Shown one piece after another: positions 1 to 6,685 of a stretch of 7,869 nt of DNA. The DNA is from Tannerella sp. (lineage in GTDB: Bacteria > Bacteroidota > Bacteroidia > Bacteroidales > Tannerellaceae), in the NCBI GenBank assembly GCA_031260095.1, contig JAIRKN010000060.1, positions 1 through 7,869 on the forward strand, given 5' to 3'. Both the position numbers and the translations under genes were made by a program. Below the pieces are notes generated by a model, which saw only the letters and a program-made list of their open reading frames with translations, made no database searches and was not told the origin of the DNA. Each line of letters starts with the position of its first letter. Position 1 is the stretch's first letter.

Positions 1-515
1 GCCGTGAGGGCTATCGTGGCACGGCGTCCGAGCAGTTTTTCAAACGTGCGCTGCCCGTACAGTCCCTGCCTCACCATGGATTCGCCGGAAGGGATGTTCG
101 TATCCGGTTCTATCCACCAGCCGCCGACAATATTCCATCGTCCTTCGGCCACCCGTTGACGGATTTCCGTCAGCATGCCCGGATCGTTTTCGGCCACCCA
201 TTTGTAGTAGAGCGCCGAACTGGATGTGAATACCAGGTCGGGCGTTTCCTTCATCCGTTCGAGTGCCGAGCGGAACGTACTGTGCGCCACGGCCAGTCCT
301 TCGTGCCACGGCCATAGCCAGACCACGTCCAAATGTGCATGGCCAATCATGTAAATGCTGTATTTTTTCGCGTTCTTCGGCCAATCGGATTTTGCCGGAT
401 TGGCCAGCAGACTGTTTGCCGGCGTAAAGGCCAGGGCGGCTGATCCCATCGTTACCCGGCGAATGAAATCCCTTCGAGAAAGGGCGTTTGATTTTGTAGT
501 TTTTTTTCTATACAT
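1..515 (-). CDS. GH38 alpha-mannosidase, N-terminal part (runs off the window)
   Basis: This is the first 171 residues of a retaining, zinc-dependent alpha-mannosidase, an exo-enzyme that trims alpha-mannose from glycans. I translated it from the ATG at 515-513. The N-terminus reads as a Tat leader: twin arginines at 14-15 in SRRDFIR, a hydrophobic stretch at about 21-37 and an Ala-rich end near residue 38. The mature part opens with IGHAHLDVVWLW (57-68), the GH38 HxHxD signature; His61 and Asp63 are the expected zinc ligands. The conserved GGWWIEPDTNIPSGES block follows at about 126-141. The catalytic nucleophile Asp of the family normally lies shortly after the point where the window ends, so it is not seen. 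The gene is transcribed away from the MITE region, from its own -7 box. Family assignment is firm; linkage and substrate (N-glycan, yeast mannan or other) cannot be read from this part. Confidence 0.9.
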   Translation of the reverse strand, partial: MYRKKTTKSNALSRRDFIRRVTMGSAALAFTPANSLLANPAKSDWPKNAKKYSIYMIGHAHLDVVWLWPWHEGLAVAHSTFRSALERMKETPDLVFTSSSALYYKWVAENDPGMLTEIRQRVAEGRWNIVGGWWIEPDTNIPSGESMVRQGLYGQRTFEKLLGRRATIALT

Positions 516-547
516 CTTGATAATATTAACTGTAACAATATTATTTG

Positions 548-555
548 CAAAGATA
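548..555 (-). promoter_or_regulatory. Bacteroides-type -7 promoter box for the GH38 gene
   Basis: On the minus strand the bases read TATCTTTG, a full match to the TAnnTTTG consensus bound by the Bacteroidota housekeeping sigma factor. It ends 32 nt before the GH38 ATG, giving an expected leader of about 25 nt. No TTTG -33 box is found 19-21 nt upstream. Confidence 0.55.
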
Positions 556-1010
556 GACATAATTCGCCGTTATTGCGTATTTGTATTATATAAAAATTTG
601 GTGGTGCTGTAAAAAGTATGCTGCTTCATATCAGGGCAACCGCACCAAAAATAGCTAGAAAAAGAAAAAAAAGCCTATCTTTATCTTCCAATTAATTAAT
701 TATAATAATAACTTGTAAGCATATAAGATATGAACTACCGGCAATATTATAAAAAAATTCTTGACGTGGCATTAATGTAGAATCAAGGACCTGAATACTA
801 ATAGCATTCCCCGTTCCAATAGTATACAACACCAAATTCCTTAAAACAAAAAGATAGCAATCTATATCACTTGTAGAAGTGTTCCCCGTGGTTCTTATAT
901 TTATAAGCACTGAATCAGCACTCATAGAAATTCTTATTCCATATTTACTAACGACACTATCTGAAATAAGTCCAGGCCCTTTTATCGTTCCCTCCAAAGT
1001 TGTACCACCT

Positions 1011-1019
1011 ATTATTTGT
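1011..1019. repeat. Target-site duplication, left copy
   Basis: ATTATTTGT directly abuts the left MITE end; an identical copy abuts the right end. Confidence 0.8.
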
Positions 1020-1039
1020 CATTGCTGTCCGGTTAAAAT
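1020..1039 (+). repeat. Left terminal inverted repeat of the MITE
   Basis: CATTGCTGTCCGGTTAAAAT; pairs with 1243-1262 with a single mismatch at its third base. Confidence 0.85.
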
Positions 1040-1242
1040 ATCAAATAATTCGATAACACTCTGTGTTTTATGTATATATATATGCACATCAATAACATAG
1101 GGGTTACTTTTTTGTATATCTCTGAGAATCTCATATTTGCAGTCAACCTGTTTTTGTTTGCAAATATTTAATTGTAGAGCACTTAAAGCCGAAAAACTAC
1201 ATCCCTGTAAACTATTTCACATACACAAAAAAAAATCACATA

Positions 1243-1262
1243 ATTTTAACCGGACAGCAGTG
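1243..1262 (-). repeat. Right terminal inverted repeat of the MITE
   Basis: Read on the minus strand it is CACTGCTGTCCGGTTAAAAT, matching the left end except for C in place of T at the third base. Confidence 0.85.
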
Positions 1263-1271
1263 ATTATTTGT
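1263..1271. repeat. Target-site duplication, right copy
   Basis: ATTATTTGT directly abuts the right MITE end. Removing one copy together with the MITE rejoins the beta-helix reading frame. Confidence 0.8.
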
Positions 1272-1372
1272 ATCGTTTCCGTAATTGTATATTCTTTGCC
1301 AAGCAACTGAACAATACAACCGTTTTTATTGGAAAAAACCAATGCTTTGTTAAGTGTGTGCGCTTCGTTGCT

Positions 1373-1550
1373 TCAGGCTGCGCCTTCATTGGCGACGATG
1401 TTTGTCCGTTCGTCATGATGCGGCCCTTTTTGCGTTAAAAAGATATTTACCTGCACGATTCGTTATGGAGCCAAACAAATTCACTTTTGCGGAGTGGACG
1501 TTAAAGCGCTCTTTATTTTCCGGCGAATGGATTTATGCGGTCACGAATGA
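1373..1550. other. Intergenic stretch downstream of GH29, no supported gene
   Basis: About 180 bp between the GH29 stop and the beta-helix remnant, more GC-rich than the AT-rich debris beside it. On the plus strand a frame is open from a GTG at 1354 to TAA at 1554 (66 codons). On the minus strand a roughly 40-codon frame is open just after the GH29 gene. Neither resembles a family I know. No convincing hairpin with a T-run is present, so the operon's terminator is not identified. It may be part of a dispersed repeat, which cannot be decided from one window. Confidence 0.3.
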
Positions 1551-3095
1551 TTAACTCCCATGCTTCACTACCTCATTTACGGCTTCGGAGGCAAGATGCG
1601 CACCGGCCTTCCTGTCGAACGAGATCTTAAAGGTATAGGCATATTCACAGGGCTTTTTTTCAGGAAACTGCAATTTTAGGCCTTCGTCTGTCTGCTCCCA
1701 GTTTATTTTTTCATCAGATCCTAAAAGTTGGACGTTTAATATCTTTGCGTCGGCTATGGTCTCGTTGTTTAGTGATTTTATAACCGTGCCTGCCTGATCC
1801 CAGTTTAAAACAATGGCATAGAAATCATTCCCTTTTGTCGTGAAGCGGATATCCCGGACGGTGTAGGCGGATGCTTCATGATCCGTAAAAGCGCCTTTGG
1901 TCGGCTCGGTATTTCCTTCGCCGTATTTTTTCCAGCAACGGGTACCGTAAATTGCCTCACCATTTACTTTCAGCCATTTTCCGATAGAGAGCAGAATCTC
2001 TTTCTGCTCATCCGTAATCGTTCCGTCGGCACGGGGGCCGATATTCAACAGCAGATTGCCGTTCTTGCTGACGATATCAATCAGGTCGTGAACGATTTGC
2101 TCCGGCGTTTTGTTTTCTTCCCCTTCAATATACGACCATGACTTTTTGCCCACAGAGGTGTCTGTTTGCCACGGAAACTGCATCATATTTCCCGATTTTC
2201 CCCGCTCAACGTCCCAGACCTGTACGTTGGTCGGATATCCCTGTTTTGTATTGACCGCCACATGTTCTCCCCAATCCAGCGCATTGTTGTAATAATGAGC
2301 CATGAACTTATTGAAATAGGGCATGATCACAGGATGGTTTACCGTCCAGTCGAACCAGATGAGTTTAGGCTCGTATTTATGGATCAGTTCGTAGGTGTGC
2401 ATAAGCCATTCGCGTGCGAAATCTTCCGTGTATGCCTCTTTGGCATAACGGCGGCCATACAATGCAATGCTCGTATCCTGCACATCCGACGGGAACTCCA
2501 TGCCGCCGTTGTAGAACCACGCATTTTCGGCCCGGTGGGTTGACAGACCGAATATCATTCCCCTCTTTTCGATCGCTTCTTTTAATAATCCGATAATATC
2601 TTTCCGGGGTCCCATTTTTACTGCGTTCCATTCGTTCAATTCACTGTCGTACATTGAAAAGCCATCGTGATGCTCCGCTACGGGCACGACATACCGCGCT
2701 CCGGCTTCCCGGAATAATTCGGCCCACTCGCCGGCATTGAATTTTTCGGCCTTAAACAGGGGAATAAAATCTTTATAACCGAATTGTGTGTGTGATCCCC
2801 ACGTTTCAATATGGTGGAGATATTCCTTGCTATCTTTCTGGTACATATTCCTCGGATACCATTCGTTCGTGAAAGCCGGGACTGCATATACGCCCCAGTG
2901 TATAAAGATCCCGAATTTGGCATCCGTAAACCATTCAGGGAACTGATAGTTCTCCGCAATATTTTCCCAATCCGGTTGAAATACTTCCGTCCCTTTCGGC
3001 GAGGCGACGGAGTCAATGTTGTAAGTCGTTTTGTCTGACCGCCGGCATGAGACGGAGATGCCTGCAAGCAATAAAAAAATCAAGATAATTCTCAT
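1551..3095 (-). CDS. GH29 alpha-L-fucosidase, predicted lipoprotein
   Basis: This 514-residue retaining exo-fucosidase hydrolyses terminal alpha-L-fucosyl (and possibly alpha-L-galactosyl) residues. The N-terminus is a short hydrophobic signal with Cys17 as likely lipidation site (GISVSC, a loose lipobox), so it is expected to be membrane-anchored, periplasmic or surface-facing; no acidic surface-export motif follows the Cys. The catalytic barrel runs from about 50 to 385: FGIFIHWG at 61-68, EHHDGF at 141-146, and WFDW at 247-250 with Asp249 as nucleophile. By remembered alignment with the Thermotoga maritima enzyme (Asp224/Glu266), Glu298 in WDVERG is the acid/base, which fits the GH29-A type; Gln310 occupies the PWE position used in other members. 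NGNLLLNIGPRADGTI (345-360) is the usual barrel end, followed by a beta-sandwich at about 395-490. It is the last gene of the operon, 39 nt after the mutarotase, and presumably releases the sugar the other four genes process. Confidence 0.95.
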   Translation of the reverse strand: MRIILIFLLLAGISVSCRRSDKTTYNIDSVASPKGTEVFQPDWENIAENYQFPEWFTDAKFGIFIHWGVYAVPAFTNEWYPRNMYQKDSKEYLHHIETWGSHTQFGYKDFIPLFKAEKFNAGEWAELFREAGARYVVPVAEHHDGFSMYDSELNEWNAVKMGPRKDIIGLLKEAIEKRGMIFGLSTHRAENAWFYNGGMEFPSDVQDTSIALYGRRYAKEAYTEDFAREWLMHTYELIHKYEPKLIWFDWTVNHPVIMPYFNKFMAHYYNNALDWGEHVAVNTKQGYPTNVQVWDVERGKSGNMMQFPWQTDTSVGKKSWSYIEGEENKTPEQIVHDLIDIVSKNGNLLLNIGPRADGTITDEQKEILLSIGKWLKVNGEAIYGTRCWKKYGEGNTEPTKGAFTDHEASAYTVRDIRFTTKGNDFYAIVLNWDQAGTVIKSLNNETIADAKILNVQLLGSDEKINWEQTDEGLKLQFPEKKPCEYAYTFKISFDRKAGAHLASEAVNEVVKHGS

Positions 3096-3134
3096 AAGTG
3101 TTTATTTTTAAAATGTTAAATTGTTTACTAATCA

Positions 3135-3539
3135 CTAATCATTCGTTTCGTACAGGTAAAAAATCCGTTCCATAAGCTTCCATTTTTCGGATGAAGCCGC
3201 CTTCGCATCTGCCTGCTGAAAAATAGACATATATTCTTCCCATTCGCTTTGGCGGGGCAATCCGGCCAACTTTTCGAATGCACTGTCCCATTCAAAGTCA
3301 AGAGGCGTTTCAACGATCATAAACAGCCGGGTACCCAGATTATAAATCTCCATTTCAAGGATTCCCACCGAACGGATCCCCTCGCGTATTTCCGGCCACT
3401 GATGAGCCTCGCTGTGGCGTTTTATATACTCCCGGATCAACTCCGGATCATCTTTTAAATCGAGTGTCCGGCAATAACGTTTCACCGGTTGCCCGAAGTC
3501 CTTTTGAACATATCCGTCTTTCTTTTCTGTCGTATTCAT
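3135..3539 (-). CDS. RhaM-family sugar mutarotase (L-fucose/L-rhamnose mutarotase)
   Basis: This 134-residue cytoplasmic protein of the L-rhamnose mutarotase family (PF05336, formerly DUF718) interconverts the alpha and beta pyranose forms of a free 6-deoxy or related sugar. Members beside fucose genes are called L-fucose mutarotase type 2. It shows the family pattern RTLDLKDDPELIREYIKRH, then WPEI at 48-51. His42 in KRH is the best match to catalytic His22 of E. coli RhaM, although His46 is close by because of a two-residue insertion. Trp100 (SEWEEYM) and the C-terminal IFYL correspond to the RWWKYM and VFYL regions. I chose the ATG at 3539 because the family begins just before this block; the 67 extra upstream codons overlap the preceding gene. 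It starts 17 nt after the amidohydrolase stop. Feeding the right anomer to the sugar dehydrogenase is its likely job. Confidence 0.88.
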   Translation of the reverse strand: MNTTEKKDGYVQKDFGQPVKRYCRTLDLKDDPELIREYIKRHSEAHQWPEIREGIRSVGILEMEIYNLGTRLFMIVETPLDFEWDSAFEKLAGLPRQSEWEEYMSIFQQADAKAASSEKWKLMERIFYLYETND

Positions 3540-3556
3540 ACTGTATTGTTTTAAAT

Positions 3557-4480
3557 TTACTCCGACATATTTTTTATACGGGGTAGTTTCAACAGATTCC
3601 CGAATCCGTAAAATACTTCCGCATTTTTTCCTAAAAACATGGACTTTTCGTCGTCCGTCAAAAGATTTGATTTTATAATAAAATCGTATGACATCCGGTA
3701 GGTGATAGCCGTAATGGTCCGGGGATAATCGGAACCCCACATCAGCTTTTCCATACCGACCAGTCCGGCTGCTTCCTTAATGGCCCATACGGCGCCTGTG
3801 AACGGGTAAAACTCATCATTAAACAACCAGGTGATCCCTCCGGATTCAATCATCACGTTTTTATGACGGGCCAGCTTTATCTGTTCCTGCCAGTCGTTAC
3901 GGGTCACCATTCCAAAATGTCCGATAGCAATCTTTAGCGACGGACATTCGGCAATGATCTCGTTCATCTCTGCGACCTGCTTCGCACCGTCCGCCAGATC
4001 AATGGATAATAAGACGCTCTCCTTTTCCATCAACCGGAACATACGCATCATTTCATCCTCCGTAAGCAATATCCCGCCTCTTTCCGTAATCAGTCGTTGT
4101 GCGGGGATTTTAATGGCCCGGAAGCCTTGCGCGATCAATTCCGCGGCATGGGCGTAATAATCCGGTTTACGCGCATCTACCATACCGCAACAGAAAAAAC
4201 GTTCCGGGAAACGGCGCTGCACTTCCAGTAAATAATCATTTTGCAATCCGTCAATGTATTCCTGAGTAATAACGGCAGCCGATACTTGTGCGTAATCCAT
4301 GTTAGACAGGAAAACCTCGGCCGTATTCCTGCCGTCGATCATAAAAGGAGGAAGCATCTGACGTATTTCCCCCATGAACTCGGACTTCCCGTTGTCCAAT
4401 GTTTTGATTTTCTTCCCTTCCACCTCCGTATCCTGCCGGAGCCAAAGGTGCGCATGTGCATCTATTACCGGATAAAACAT
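3557..4480 (-). CDS. Amidohydrolase-2 family sugar lactonase (probable L-fucono/L-galactono-lactonase)
   Basis: This 307-residue TIM-barrel hydrolase belongs to the amidohydrolase-2 / COG3618-type group, which includes L-fucono-1,5-lactonase and 2-pyrone-4,6-dicarboxylate lactonase. The barrel opens with VIDAHAHLW (His9, His11). AIKIPAQRL (122-130) follows, then IGHFG with His188, and MWGSDYP with Asp251 near the C-terminus. The strand-5 histidine found in ACMSD-like members is not seen; that strand reads SVLLSIDLAD (155-164). This resembles the lactonase branch rather than decarboxylases. Its ATG lies only 2 nt after the stop of the zinc dehydrogenase gene, so the two are probably translationally coupled. 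In context it would hydrolyse the lactone made by the aldo/keto reductase to the free aldonate in the cytoplasm. The family is firm; the substrate is inferred from the neighbours. Confidence 0.85.
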   Translation of the reverse strand: MFYPVIDAHAHLWLRQDTEVEGKKIKTLDNGKSEFMGEIRQMLPPFMIDGRNTAEVFLSNMDYAQVSAAVITQEYIDGLQNDYLLEVQRRFPERFFCCGMVDARKPDYYAHAAELIAQGFRAIKIPAQRLITERGGILLTEDEMMRMFRLMEKESVLLSIDLADGAKQVAEMNEIIAECPSLKIAIGHFGMVTRNDWQEQIKLARHKNVMIESGGITWLFNDEFYPFTGAVWAIKEAAGLVGMEKLMWGSDYPRTITAITYRMSYDFIIKSNLLTDDEKSMFLGKNAEVFYGFGNLLKLPRIKNMSE

Positions 4481-4482
4481 CG

Positions 4483-5499
4483 TCAGAATCGTATTAGAAT
4501 CCGAAAAACATCTCCCGGTTTTTCACTCCACCTCTCCAGAGCGGTTTGTGCTTCTTCCGGTAGATAAACCGCCGTAATCAGTTCGTCAACCGGACAAGCG
4601 CCCCGTTCGATGTATTCCATTACAGCTTTAAAATCGCATGGCATGGCGTTTCGCGACCCTCTGATATCCGCTTCCTTTTTCACAAAAAGAGACGTATCAA
4701 ACGACACCTTTTCTTTTGCATATCCGATATAGACAACACGTCCGGTAAAAGCTACTTCAGATACCGAAGCAATATACGTTTCCGGTCGTCCGACCGCCTC
4801 AATAATAACATCCGCTCCACTTCCGCCCGTTATATCCCGGATACGTTCATGCAGATTTTCGCTGACGGAATTAATTGTATATTCAGCGCCGAGACGTTTG
4901 GCCAGCGCCAGTTTTCTGTCGTCGACATCCACCGCAATCACCTTCGCTCCCCTTATCGCTGCACGGATTATTGCACCGCTCCCGATCATTCCGCAACCCA
5001 TCACCACGACCGTGTCAATATCGGACACTTCCGCACGGTGGACCGCATGGAATCCGACGCTCAAAGGCTCTACAAGGGCAAAGTCACGAACTGAGATCTT
5101 TTCACCGGCAATGACCTTCTCCCATGGAATAACGATATATTCCGACATGGCCCCGTCACGCTGTACGCCCAGTGTCTGATTAAATTCGCACGCATTCGGA
5201 CGACTGTTCCGGCATGACGGACAATTGCCGCAACTGGTATAGGGATTGACGGTGGCGTTCATTCCCTTTCTCAGGTGCGAAGGAACATCAGCGGCCCGCT
5301 CTTCAATCACCGCTCCGATTTCATGCCCCGGAACAACCGGCAGTTTCACAAGCGGGTTGAGGCCCCTGAACGTGTTCAGATCCGAGCCGCAGAAACCGAC
5401 ATAGCCAACTTTCAGTAAGACGTGTCCGGGTTTTAATTCCGGTTTTTCCGTTTCAATCGTTTCGATTTTTCCCGGCGCTGTTATACGTATTGTCTTCAT
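4483..5499 (-). CDS. Zinc-dependent MDR dehydrogenase, LgoD-like (L-galactonate/L-fuconate oxidising candidate)
   Basis: This 338-residue medium-chain dehydrogenase has both zinc sites. The catalytic ligands are Cys37 (GFCGSD), His59-Glu60 (PGHE) and probably Glu144 (VEPLSVG). The structural-zinc cysteines are 90, 93, 96 and 104 (CGNCPSC then NAC). The Rossmann fold has VMGCGMIGSGA (167-177), and Asp191 after strand 2 (VIAVDVDD) favours NAD+. The C-terminal part, KKEADIRGSRNAMPCDF (274-290), closely recalls HKKETTMMGSRNATPEDF of E. coli L-galactonate 5-dehydrogenase LgoD as I remember it, more than it recalls threonine or sorbitol dehydrogenases. L-fuconate is 6-deoxy-L-galactonate, so oxidation of the aldonate produced by the two neighbouring enzymes is a natural role. 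I start at ATG 5499 because family members begin with this beta strand; an ATG at 5553 would add 18 Lys/Arg-rich residues. The gap to the upstream gene is 76 nt. Confidence 0.87.
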   Translation of the reverse strand: MKTIRITAPGKIETIETEKPELKPGHVLLKVGYVGFCGSDLNTFRGLNPLVKLPVVPGHEIGAVIEERAADVPSHLRKGMNATVNPYTSCGNCPSCRNSRPNACEFNQTLGVQRDGAMSEYIVIPWEKVIAGEKISVRDFALVEPLSVGFHAVHRAEVSDIDTVVVMGCGMIGSGAIIRAAIRGAKVIAVDVDDRKLALAKRLGAEYTINSVSENLHERIRDITGGSGADVIIEAVGRPETYIASVSEVAFTGRVVYIGYAKEKVSFDTSLFVKKEADIRGSRNAMPCDFKAVMEYIERGACPVDELITAVYLPEEAQTALERWSEKPGDVFRILIRF

Positions 5500-5575
5500 A
5501 ATTATTTTTCTGTTACGTTCTTTTGTCTTGCTGCATAAGAACCGGAAAAGCAAGGCGTCGTCGCCCGCTCATTTG

Positions 5576-6508
5576 TTAAGTGTTTACCCATGTGTCACGG
5601 AAGCCGGGTTCAAACAGTGCCTGTATCTCTTTTAGCAGTTCCGTATCTAATAGTTTATTGGCGTAATGAATCGTTTTCACGACATTCTCCGGACAGGCCG
5701 AACTGAACAATGTGGTGGCGATTCGCGGATTATTCACGGAAAAGGTGATCGCTAATTGCTCTATGGATACACCTTTCGACCGGCAATGTGCGATAGCCTT
5801 TCTGGATAAGCGCTTCAACGCATCCGGCGCCGGATGCCAGTCCGGTATGCCCCGTTCCGTCAAAAGGCCCATCGAATAGGGGGAGGCGTTTATCACTCCG
5901 ACCCCTTTGGATTCAAAATAATCCAGATAATCGGTCAGTGAATCATCATTTAATGTATAATGGCAAAAAGATAATACACTTTCGACCGTACCTGCCGGAA
6001 CATGCTCTATCACATATCGGAAATGACGCAGGTTGAGATTCGTTATCCCGACATGTTTTACGACACCCTCCCGTCGCAGTTCCGTCAGGGCGGGGAGCGT
6101 TTCATAACAAATCTGTTCCAGATCGGCAAATTCAATATCGTGCACATTGATAAGATCTATATAATCCACATGTAATCGTTCCATGCTTTCATATACGCTA
6201 TCTTTAGCTTTTCCGGAAGAATAATCCCAGTAATTTATTCCATTCTTTCCGTAACGTCCGATCTTGGTAGAAATATAAAACCAGTTTCGGTTTATTTCTT
6301 TCAGCGCTTTCCCTAGCACGATTTCTGCTCTCTGATGTCCATAATAAGGGGAAACATCAATAAAATTAATGCCATTATCAATCGCAGCATAAACCGCATC
6401 AATTCCGTCTTCTTCTTTCAGCGAATGAAAAACTCCCCCCAGAGAGGATGCTCCGAAACTTATATTCGTTACTTTCATGCCTGTTTTTCCAATTTCTCTG
6501 TATTCCAT
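5576..6508 (-). CDS. Aldo/keto reductase, L-galactose/L-fucose 1-dehydrogenase type
   Basis: This 310-residue cytoplasmic NAD(P)-dependent aldo/keto reductase is the first gene of the operon. The catalytic tetrad is complete: Asp51 and Tyr56 in FIDVSPYYG, Lys82 in STKIGRYG, and His123 in NVHDIEF. It matches remembered plant L-galactose dehydrogenase along its whole length, including FGASSLGGVF (18-27), HDIEF, GTVESVLSFCHY (173-184), SKGVGVINASP (200-210), MGLLTERG and DWHPAP (223-228). Bacterial relatives are L-fucose dehydrogenase / D-threo-aldose 1-dehydrogenase. The reaction would be oxidation of C1 of L-galactose or L-fucose, which share configuration at C2-C5, to the lactone. I start at ATG 6508 because the family opens with MEYREIGKTG; an upstream ATG at 6541 overlaps the -7 promoter box. 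It is 76 nt from the next gene. Which of the two sugars is preferred cannot be told from sequence alone. Confidence 0.9.
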   Translation of the reverse strand: MEYREIGKTGMKVTNISFGASSLGGVFHSLKEEDGIDAVYAAIDNGINFIDVSPYYGHQRAEIVLGKALKEINRNWFYISTKIGRYGKNGINYWDYSSGKAKDSVYESMERLHVDYIDLINVHDIEFADLEQICYETLPALTELRREGVVKHVGITNLNLRHFRYVIEHVPAGTVESVLSFCHYTLNDDSLTDYLDYFESKGVGVINASPYSMGLLTERGIPDWHPAPDALKRLSRKAIAHCRSKGVSIEQLAITFSVNNPRIATTLFSSACPENVVKTIHYANKLLDTELLKEIQALFEPGFRDTWVNT

Positions 6509-6538
6509 AACTTTCCAAATTAACAAATGTTGACCGCA

Positions 6539-6546
6539 CAAAGTTA
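6539..6546 (-). promoter_or_regulatory. Proximal -7 promoter box of the L-sugar operon
   Basis: TAACTTTG on the minus strand is a full TAnnTTTG match, ending 30 nt before the reductase ATG. This is nearly the same spacing as for the GH38 gene. No TTTG -33 box is seen 19-21 nt upstream, so an activator may be needed. Confidence 0.55.
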
Positions 6547-6601
6547 AATATAATATGCGTATATCTGTTATCCGTTATCAATATTATTCTTATTTTTGCA
6601 T

Positions 6602-6685
6602 CTTTCCGGGCGATTTTGAGAACTTCCCGATTGTAGCATTATCCGGCGGTTATCGGGTAACATCACAAAATCGTTCTGCGGAAAG
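6602..6685. repeat. 84-nt three-tier nested inverted repeat
   Basis: Three perfect arms nest around one centre: CTTTCCG 6602-6608 with CGGAAAG 6679-6685, CGATTTTG 6611-6618 with CAAAATCG 6666-6673, and CCCGAT 6626-6631 with ATCGGG 6652-6657. Small internal loops separate them and the terminal loop is 20 nt, so 21 base pairs form in a bulged hairpin. It lies between the two candidate promoters, inside the leader of a transcript from the distal one. It has no T-run, so it is not a plain terminator. It could be a leader RNA structure, a regulator site or a recombination-site remnant. Confidence 0.5.

Larger units (their letters stand above)
1020..1262. mobile_element. 243-bp MITE (non-autonomous inverted-repeat element)
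   Basis: The element starts CATTGCTGTCCGGTTAAAAT and ends with the reverse complement of that sequence apart from one base (19 of 20 match). It is flanked by perfect 9-bp direct repeats, ATTATTTGT. The interior is AT-rich, carries A and T runs and a TGAGAATCTCA palindrome at 1123-1133, and encodes no transposase, so it would need one supplied in trans. It sits inside a beta-helix gene remnant. A 9-bp duplication with inverted ends would suit an IS4-like parent, but this is only a guess. The boundary is slightly ambiguous: counting one more base at each end gives a 245-bp element ending TCA...TGA with a 7-bp duplication. Confidence 0.85.
692..1372 (-). pseudogene. Decayed beta-helix (pectate-lyase-like) gene fragment, split by a MITE
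   Basis: Two open stretches on the minus strand, 1372-1263 and 1010-692, lie in the same frame and are separated by the MITE plus one target-site copy (252 bp, exactly 84 codons). Read without the insertion they give a continuous 142-codon frame. Its start resembles the first rungs of a right-handed beta-helix of the Pectate_lyase_3 / phage tail-spike kind: LNKAL, then NGCIVQLLGKEYTI, then IQIIGGTTLEG, then the rung GIRISMSADSVLINIR. The frame is closed upstream by TGA at 1375-1373, and I see no start codon there, so the 5' part was already lost or shifted. The MITE itself brings a TGA at 1021-1019. The last 15 or so residues are low-complexity Ile/Leu before TAA at 692, suggesting the 3' part is gone too. 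It is AT-rich, unlike the neighbouring GH38 gene. Role unknown; phage spike or polysaccharide lyase are both possible. Confidence 0.6.

Noticed and set aside
40..384. 114-codon minus-strand frame and an 85-codon plus-strand frame at 355-612
   Set aside because: Both overlap the GH38 coding region in other frames; the GH38 motif HAHLDVVW lies in the frame starting at 515.
597..649. TTTGGTG/CACCAAA inverted repeat upstream of GH38
   Set aside because: Seven base pairs around a 39-nt spacer in AT-rich DNA is within chance; no T-run or known site.
1354..1554. 66-codon plus-strand frame after the GH29 gene
   Set aside because: It overlaps the beta-helix remnant and the GH29 stop, has only a GTG start, and shows no recognisable family.
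3540..3740. Longer 201-residue form of the mutarotase starting at 3740
   Set aside because: The extra 67 codons lie inside the amidohydrolase gene and match nothing in the family.
5500..5553. Longer zinc dehydrogenase start at 5553, and a 19-codon frame (5572-5513) in the same gap
   Set aside because: The extra residues are Lys/Arg-rich and not family-like; the tiny frame has no independent support.
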